Source: Planifilum sp021793745 (GTDB taxonomy: Bacteria; Bacillota; Bacilli; Thermoactinomycetales; DSM-44946). Taken from it: a DNA stretch of 38,258 bases. The stretch is taken from positions 1 through 38,258 of the forward strand of contig CALKAM010000027.1 of NCBI GenBank assembly GCA_937983105.1, written 5' to 3'. The translations under genes and the position numbers were made by a program. The notes under the pieces were generated by a model that searched no databases, was not told the DNA's origin, and saw only the letters and a list, made by a program, of their open reading frames with translations. Of this stretch, positions 34,201 to 38,258 are shown piece by piece (the first letter of the stretch is position 1; each line of letters opens with the position of its first letter).

Positions 34201-37200
34201 ACCCTCACCAACACCACGTCCACCACCTGGTCCGGGACCAACGTCAAACTCTCCTACCACTGGACCCTTCCGGACGGCACCGACGTGACCACCGGGGGGA
34301 ACCGGGTGGAAACCGAGTTGAAGCCGGTGAAAAGTGATGGGACGGTGGCGACGGAGCCGGTGGATGTGGCTCCCGGCGAGACCATCACCGTCCGGGCACA
34401 GGTCAAAACCCCGATCCAGAGCGACGAGGGGAACAAGCGGGAAGCGTTCGTCCTGAAGTGGGATTTGATCGACACGTCCACCGGAAAATGGCTTTCCCAG
34501 TCCGGCGGACCGCCGACGATGGACCAGGAAGTGATCGTCGAGGATCCCAAATCCAACCTCCTGGGGATGGAGAAATATTATCAGTACGTCGGGAAAAACA
34601 CCGGCGCCGGTTCGGCGACGATGGTCAACCTGGCCAGCGGCAACACCCTCTTCAGCTACGATCCCTTCACGAATCCGAGTCTCGGTCCGGCCACCTTCCT
34701 GCGCTTCACCTACAACAGCCAGGACACCTCGGATTCCGTTCTGGGATACGGATGGTCCCTGTCCGCCTCCAGCCTGCACCGGTTGGGGACGCCTCTGGAT
34801 CTGCATCCCTTGAAGATCGATCAGAACGAGGGAACCGTCCGATCCGGCAAGATCGTCCTGACCGACGGGGACGGCACCAGCCACGAGTTTGAATACGACT
34901 CGACCCACGGGATGTTTAAGGAGCCGCCGGGGGTCAACCTGTACCTCCAGTTGAATGAACCGAACGGCACCGACCGGAAGTGGGTGATGACCCGTCCCGA
35001 CCGGGCGCGGTTCTTCTTCGACGAAGAGGGTTATCTCACGGCCATCCGGGACCCAAACGGCAACGAGCTGGAGTTCACCTATGAAGAGCGGAAGTCCAAC
35101 AACAAGCCGACCAAGTTCCTGCGTTATCTGACCGACGCGACGGGAAGGCGGACGCTGACCCTCGATTACTATACCAAGGAGGACACCAACAACCCGCACA
35201 TCATCGACAAGGTGAAGGAAATCACCGACATCGCCGGCCGGAAAATCACCTTCACCTACAGTGACAAGGGATTGCTTACGAGCTTTACCGACGGCGCCGG
35301 CGCAGGGGACAAGCTGGAGAAGACCTTTGAGTTCACCTACGACGCCACCCAGGGGAACAAGAATGTCAAACTGGTGAGCGTCAAGGATCCGCGGGGGAAT
35401 AGCACCGAACTTACCTACTACGAAGCGCCGGAGGATCCGAAAAACAAGTGGAAACTGAAGGCCCTCACCGACCGGCTGGACGGGGTTACCCAGTTCGCCT
35501 ACGCGCCGAACAGTGAAAATCCGTCCCATACCGATGCCACGGTGACCGACGCCCTGGACCGGAAGACAAAATATCTCATCGACGACTACGGCAAACCGAT
35601 TCAGATCACCAACGCCAAAAACGAGACGACGAAACTGGCCTGGGACGCCGACTTCAATGTCACCCGCCTGGAAGAACCGAACGGCGCGGTGACCACCTGG
35701 ACCTATGACAACAACGGCCTGTTGCTGACGGAAACGGACGCGGTGAACAACGCCAAATCGGATCCGGCCCAGCGGAAGTCGCTGAAGCTGGAATACCGGT
35801 ACAGCCTGCAGGACCCCCTCGGCAAGTACCACGTGGCCGACCTGATCGCCAAGACCAGTCCCGAGGGTCGGAAGTTTACCTTCACCTACGACGATCAGGG
35901 GAACCTGCTCAGCGTGACCGACCCGAAGGGAAACACCACGCCGGAAGCGGACGACTATACGACGAAGTATACCTACTATGACAACGGGCTCTTGAAGACG
36001 GAAACCGACGCCAACGGCAACGTCACCACCTACGGGGATCCGGAGGCCTCGGACTTCGGTTACGACCCGAACGGGTATCCGAAGAAGATCACCGACGCGC
36101 TGGACAAGACGACGACCTTCACCTACGACGAGCGGGGGAATGTCACGTCCATCACCGACGCCAAGGGCAAGAAGAGCACCTACACCTACGACATCTTCAA
36201 GCGCCCCCTGATCAGCCGGGTGCCGAAGGATCAGGAGAAGGGGGAAATCATCGAAACCCCCGCCCCGGTCTATGACAAAAACGACAACGTCACCCAAAGG
36301 ACGCTGCCGAACGGTGCCGTTTACACCTACACCTACGACAAAGCGGATCAACTGATCGCCACCACCGAGCCGAAGGATACGGACACCTCGCCGGAGCGAA
36401 AGACGACCTTCGAGTACGACCTGGTCGGCAATCTGAAGAAGCAGACGGAACCGAAGGGGAATCTCACCAGCGATCCGGACGACTACACGGTCACCTACGA
36501 CTACGACCCGGTGGACCAGCTGGTGAAGGTGACCAACGGCCTGGGGCACAAGATCACCTACAAGTACGACAACACGGGCAACCTGGTGAAGGTGACCGAG
36601 CCGAAGGGGAACGAAACGACGGAGGACCCGGACGATTACGTCACCACCTACACCTATGACTTGAACCACCAATTGACCAAGGTGACCGACGCCAAGGGTC
36701 ACAGCGTGGAATACACCTACGACCACGACGGCAACCGGACGACTGTCAAGGACAAGGAAGGCACCGTCACTACCACCGTCTACGACGAGCGGGGCCTGGT
36801 CAAGGAAGTGCGGGTCCCCCACGATGACGGGGTGGAGCGGATCACCCGCTTCGAATACGACGAAGTGGGCAACCGGACCAAGGTGATCACCCCCCGGGGC
36901 ACGGAGACAACCACCGCGTACGATGCCCTGAACCGGGTGAAGGAGCAGATCCTCCCTTATGATCCGGAAAGCAGCGGCCCGCGGGACAAAATGACCTACG
37001 AATACGACGCGGTGGGCAACCTGACCAAGGTGAGCGCCCCACCGTCGGCGGGGCAGTCGGTGCGGGTGGAGACCACCTACACCTACTTTGACAACGGCTG
37101 GGTGAAGTCGAGCACCGACCCCTGGGACATCACGACCACCTACGACTACAACGAACTGGGACTGCAGACGAGCCGCACCCTGACCGGTGCCGGTGGCTCC

Positions 37201-38258
37201 AGCAGCCGGACGATGGGCTGGAGTTACTATCCCGACGGGAAGCTGAAGGCACGATCCGACGACGGCATACCGGTGGGCAAGGACGTCGTCCTGGTGGACA
37301 ACAGCGATACCCAGAACACGAAAGCAGAGGGAACCTGGACCCGATCCACTGCGGTGTCCGGCTACCAGGGGATCGATTACCAGTACAAAGGGCCGGGAAC
37401 GGGAGACCATTCCTTCACCTGGACCCTGCACATTCCCCGTGACGGGGACTACACCGTGTACGTGAAATACACGCAAGGCGGATCCCGTGCCAGCAACGCC
37501 CCCTACACCATCGAGCACGCCGAGGGCACGACCACCAAGCGGGTGAACCAGAAGGAAAACGGCGGCCAGTGGGTGGAGATCGGCACCTACCCCTTCCGGG
37601 CCGACCGGACCTGGACGATCACCCTCACGGATGATGCGGACGGGAACGTGATCGCCGACGCGGTGAAGCTGGTGCGGGACAACTCCGGGGAGACGGACAA
37701 CGAGGAGAAGCAATTCGAATACACGTATGACGCCAACGGCAACCTGATCGAGATGACCGACGGAAGTTCCGGGGCGGAAATCGACACCTACAAAATGTCG
37801 TACACGGAGCTGAACCAGATCCAGAAGGTCGAAGAAATCAAGGACGGCACCACCAAACACACCACCACCTACGAATACGACGCCAACGGCAACCCGGTCA
37901 AGCGGACCCACGACGGCAAAGAGGACCTCTACGAGTACACCGAGCGGAACGAACTCGCCAAGGTGACCAACAAGGAAAGCAGCAGCGATTCCGATCCCGA
38001 CGTCACCACCTTCACCTACACCCCCAACGGGTGGCGGCAGCAGCAGACCAAGCCCAACGGCAACACCGTGGACTACACCTACTACCTGGACGGGCTGCTG
38101 AAGCACCAGGTGGAAAAGAAGTCCAACGGAACGATCGTCAATGAGCACACCCTGAAATACAACGCCAACGGTCACCGGACCGAGGACGTGATCAAGAAGC
38201 TGAAGGCGAACAGCGCTTCGGACTACCTGAACCACACGATGCTCTACGAGTACGACCC
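31210..38258 (+). CDS. Giant secreted YD-repeat (RHS-like) surface protein, partial at 3' end
   Basis: The frame is open for 2,349 codons and leaves the window. A signal peptide (MKGKWMRKGLLHIILITFLF to about PTPLYA) starts it. Domains follow in order: an N-terminal region (residues 34-350); a DNRLRE-type domain (about 361-677) interrupted by a golvesin/xyloglucan-binding-like domain at about 477-607; an FN3-like domain (678-784); a second DNRLRE domain (about 786-972); a CARDB/NEW3-like domain (about 973-1111); the RHS entry motif MVNLASGNTLFSYDPF (1133 on); and YD repeats (TYDANGN-type) with a second golvesin-like domain at about 2028-2157. GGGGAG lies eight bases before the ATG. The architecture fits wall-associated or secreted WapA/RHS-type proteins that carry a variable toxin C-terminus, which would lie beyond 38258. 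Adhesion to glycans is suggested by the embedded domains. Confidence 0.85.
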   Translation, partial: MKGKWMRKGLLHIILITFLFTGLFPTPLYAAEALKEGAVALSRAESSSKHFAQSILGISPPLVQSTEDEKGLLDSIIDFFTSDESDEKKRGQALENSTLPANQKAPVGKKEASPKKVRELTEKRTKNAKFYELSDGRIQAEIASDPIHYKDAKGKWQNIDPTVTTTDESGYAFGNQKNNFHTFFGKKADKLLKFRLDKHLIQLGVGGAEDKNLSPVVKDNTVTYSGLFPDADVKYTITAKSLKEDIILKKAPDNPVFTFTLKMGGVEAKPQKDGSIAFVGKGDGQVRFVMPKPFMMDSQPDPKSPYGKAWSDKVTQSVEQKGANFTLTIKADKAWLEDPKRKYPVTIDPTIVIEPTPTESQDAMILSGEDADSNFDTSWRLSVGTTSTYVARSLVKFNLSGIDPGTQLDAARVELYYDQDFDATMSNPPATVAMDLHRVTRGWDASEVTWNQARAGEPWSKPGGDFKSDLEYNEVIVDNDTPGRTAYVGSWPYSSDVSGYFGNNYQPNAKGSGADTFTWVPRLTESGTYQVDVWYTSSQNRATNAPYTVRYDGGSKTYTVNQQSGGGKWHPLGSHPFAAGTSHSVVLNDNADGYVIADAVRFIKYGTATWNRDKNNAWHRYSIRSLAQDWINGTQANYGVLIKMRYETLGQGGVRYTASQNYDENAIRPKLVLVYGKPGVVLKEPTTVYGTGAELRWTPYDNTDKDFVEYQVHRSIYQNFTPSPSTLVAPIQDVNQTTFTDTTAEPTRWDNDDPDGNAYYYKIVVKTKNGDIPSNSVLTRLPKAGIVKRILQGSAPDTTLSSGAPTQNRGDESWLQAGTGSSTYGTTRSLIRFDTSQIPDTANVILAELNLWTWYEFGDSGTLEVYPLSRAFGEKTATWNQADSGVSWTSPGGDYAGTPSDTVSGITNDPKWRVWDTTSIVRDWVKGEKDNYGFLLKKKDEATAPNGYVLFLSEEAEEPELSPKLVVYYTDTPAQGTYHAPYTPSRMVPGNTYTVDVTLTNTTSTTWSGTNVKLSYHWTLPDGTDVTTGGNRVETELKPVKSDGTVATEPVDVAPGETITVRAQVKTPIQSDEGNKREAFVLKWDLIDTSTGKWLSQSGGPPTMDQEVIVEDPKSNLLGMEKYYQYVGKNTGAGSATMVNLASGNTLFSYDPFTNPSLGPATFLRFTYNSQDTSDSVLGYGWSLSASSLHRLGTPLDLHPLKIDQNEGTVRSGKIVLTDGDGTSHEFEYDSTHGMFKEPPGVNLYLQLNEPNGTDRKWVMTRPDRARFFFDEEGYLTAIRDPNGNELEFTYEERKSNNKPTKFLRYLTDATGRRTLTLDYYTKEDTNNPHIIDKVKEITDIAGRKITFTYSDKGLLTSFTDGAGAGDKLEKTFEFTYDATQGNKNVKLVSVKDPRGNSTELTYYEAPEDPKNKWKLKALTDRLDGVTQFAYAPNSENPSHTDATVTDALDRKTKYLIDDYGKPIQITNAKNETTKLAWDADFNVTRLEEPNGAVTTWTYDNNGLLLTETDAVNNAKSDPAQRKSLKLEYRYSLQDPLGKYHVADLIAKTSPEGRKFTFTYDDQGNLLSVTDPKGNTTPEADDYTTKYTYYDNGLLKTETDANGNVTTYGDPEASDFGYDPNGYPKKITDALDKTTTFTYDERGNVTSITDAKGKKSTYTYDIFKRPLISRVPKDQEKGEIIETPAPVYDKNDNVTQRTLPNGAVYTYTYDKADQLIATTEPKDTDTSPERKTTFEYDLVGNLKKQTEPKGNLTSDPDDYTVTYDYDPVDQLVKVTNGLGHKITYKYDNTGNLVKVTEPKGNETTEDPDDYVTTYTYDLNHQLTKVTDAKGHSVEYTYDHDGNRTTVKDKEGTVTTTVYDERGLVKEVRVPHDDGVERITRFEYDEVGNRTKVITPRGTETTTAYDALNRVKEQILPYDPESSGPRDKMTYEYDAVGNLTKVSAPPSAGQSVRVETTYTYFDNGWVKSSTDPWDITTTYDYNELGLQTSRTLTGAGGSSSRTMGWSYYPDGKLKARSDDGIPVGKDVVLVDNSDTQNTKAEGTWTRSTAVSGYQGIDYQYKGPGTGDHSFTWTLHIPRDGDYTVYVKYTQGGSRASNAPYTIEHAEGTTTKRVNQKENGGQWVEIGTYPFRADRTWTITLTDDADGNVIADAVKLVRDNSGETDNEEKQFEYTYDANGNLIEMTDGSSGAEIDTYKMSYTELNQIQKVEEIKDGTTKHTTTYEYDANGNPVKRTHDGKEDLYEYTERNELAKVTNKESSSDSDPDVTTFTYTPNGWRQQQTKPNGNTVDYTYYLDGLLKHQVEKKSNGTIVNEHTLKYNANGHRTEDVIKKLKANSASDYLNHTMLYEYD

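Noticed and set aside
33919..38235. A 1,438-codon open frame on the minus strand opposite the YD-repeat gene
   Set aside because: Its translation is low-complexity (Val/Gly/Arg-rich) without domain logic, and the plus-strand frame shows continuous domain homology. It is an antisense shadow created by GC-rich codon bias.
1..38258. tRNA, rRNA, CRISPR arrays, insertion sequences, phage integrases
   Set aside because: I looked for transposase motifs, regular repeat-spacer patterns and tRNA-like clover-leaf ends and saw none.

Overview
The window looks like a GC-rich chromosome of a Gram-positive Bacillota (Bacilli). The evidence is strong AAGGAGG-type ribosome sites, frequent TTG/GTG starts, a lipoprotein binding protein, a BceRS-AB-type module, and a core gene order like that of Bacillus subtilis (ytsJ, accD-accA, pfkA-pyk, thioesterase, fxsA, ytvI, citZ-icd-mdh). 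The GC richness would fit a thermophilic family such as Thermoactinomycetaceae, but that placement is only an inference.

Layout. (1) 1-6909, minus strand: an operon of a ROK regulator, a lipoprotein substrate-binding protein, an ABC ATPase with a TOBE-like tail, a fused two-domain permease, and an argininosuccinate-lyase-like enzyme cut by the window edge. It looks like regulated import of a small anionic compound followed by C-N cleavage releasing fumarate. (2) 7204-11773, minus strand: a BceRS-AB-type peptide-antibiotic sensing and detoxification module. Its sensor kinase carries a one-base frameshift and its response regulator has Glu in place of the invariant receiver-domain Lys. A BceR-type inverted repeat lies before the ABC genes. 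(3) 12092-16924, plus strand: a large secreted PIG-L deacetylase, an EamA/DMT transporter and a MOSC protein. (4) 17032-23442, plus strand: malic enzyme, a 61-residue protein, accD, accA, pfkA and pyk. (5) 23443-24093: a gap that appears to hold a separate minus-strand unit, made of a folded leader RNA, a 24-residue Arg-rich peptide and its own terminator. (6) 24094-30119: YbgC-like thioesterase, fxsA, ytvI (minus strand), citZ, icd and mdh. (7) 30120-38258: after the mdh terminator the core synteny ends. An AT-richer CbrC-family gene follows, then the first 2,349 codons of a giant secreted YD-repeat (RHS-like) protein, with one carbohydrate-binding-like domain nested in a DNRLRE domain and another among the YD repeats.

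The core genes serve the pyruvate/acetyl-CoA/TCA junction: PfkA and Pyk make pyruvate, AccDA diverts acetyl-CoA to malonyl-CoA, CitZ-Icd-Mdh run the oxidative TCA entry, and malic enzyme links malate back to pyruvate. The most novel candidates are the tiny Arg-rich peptide with its switch-like leader, the lyase-transporter operon, and the nested-domain YD-repeat protein. The damaged Bce signalling pair is the clearest sign of decay or assembly error.
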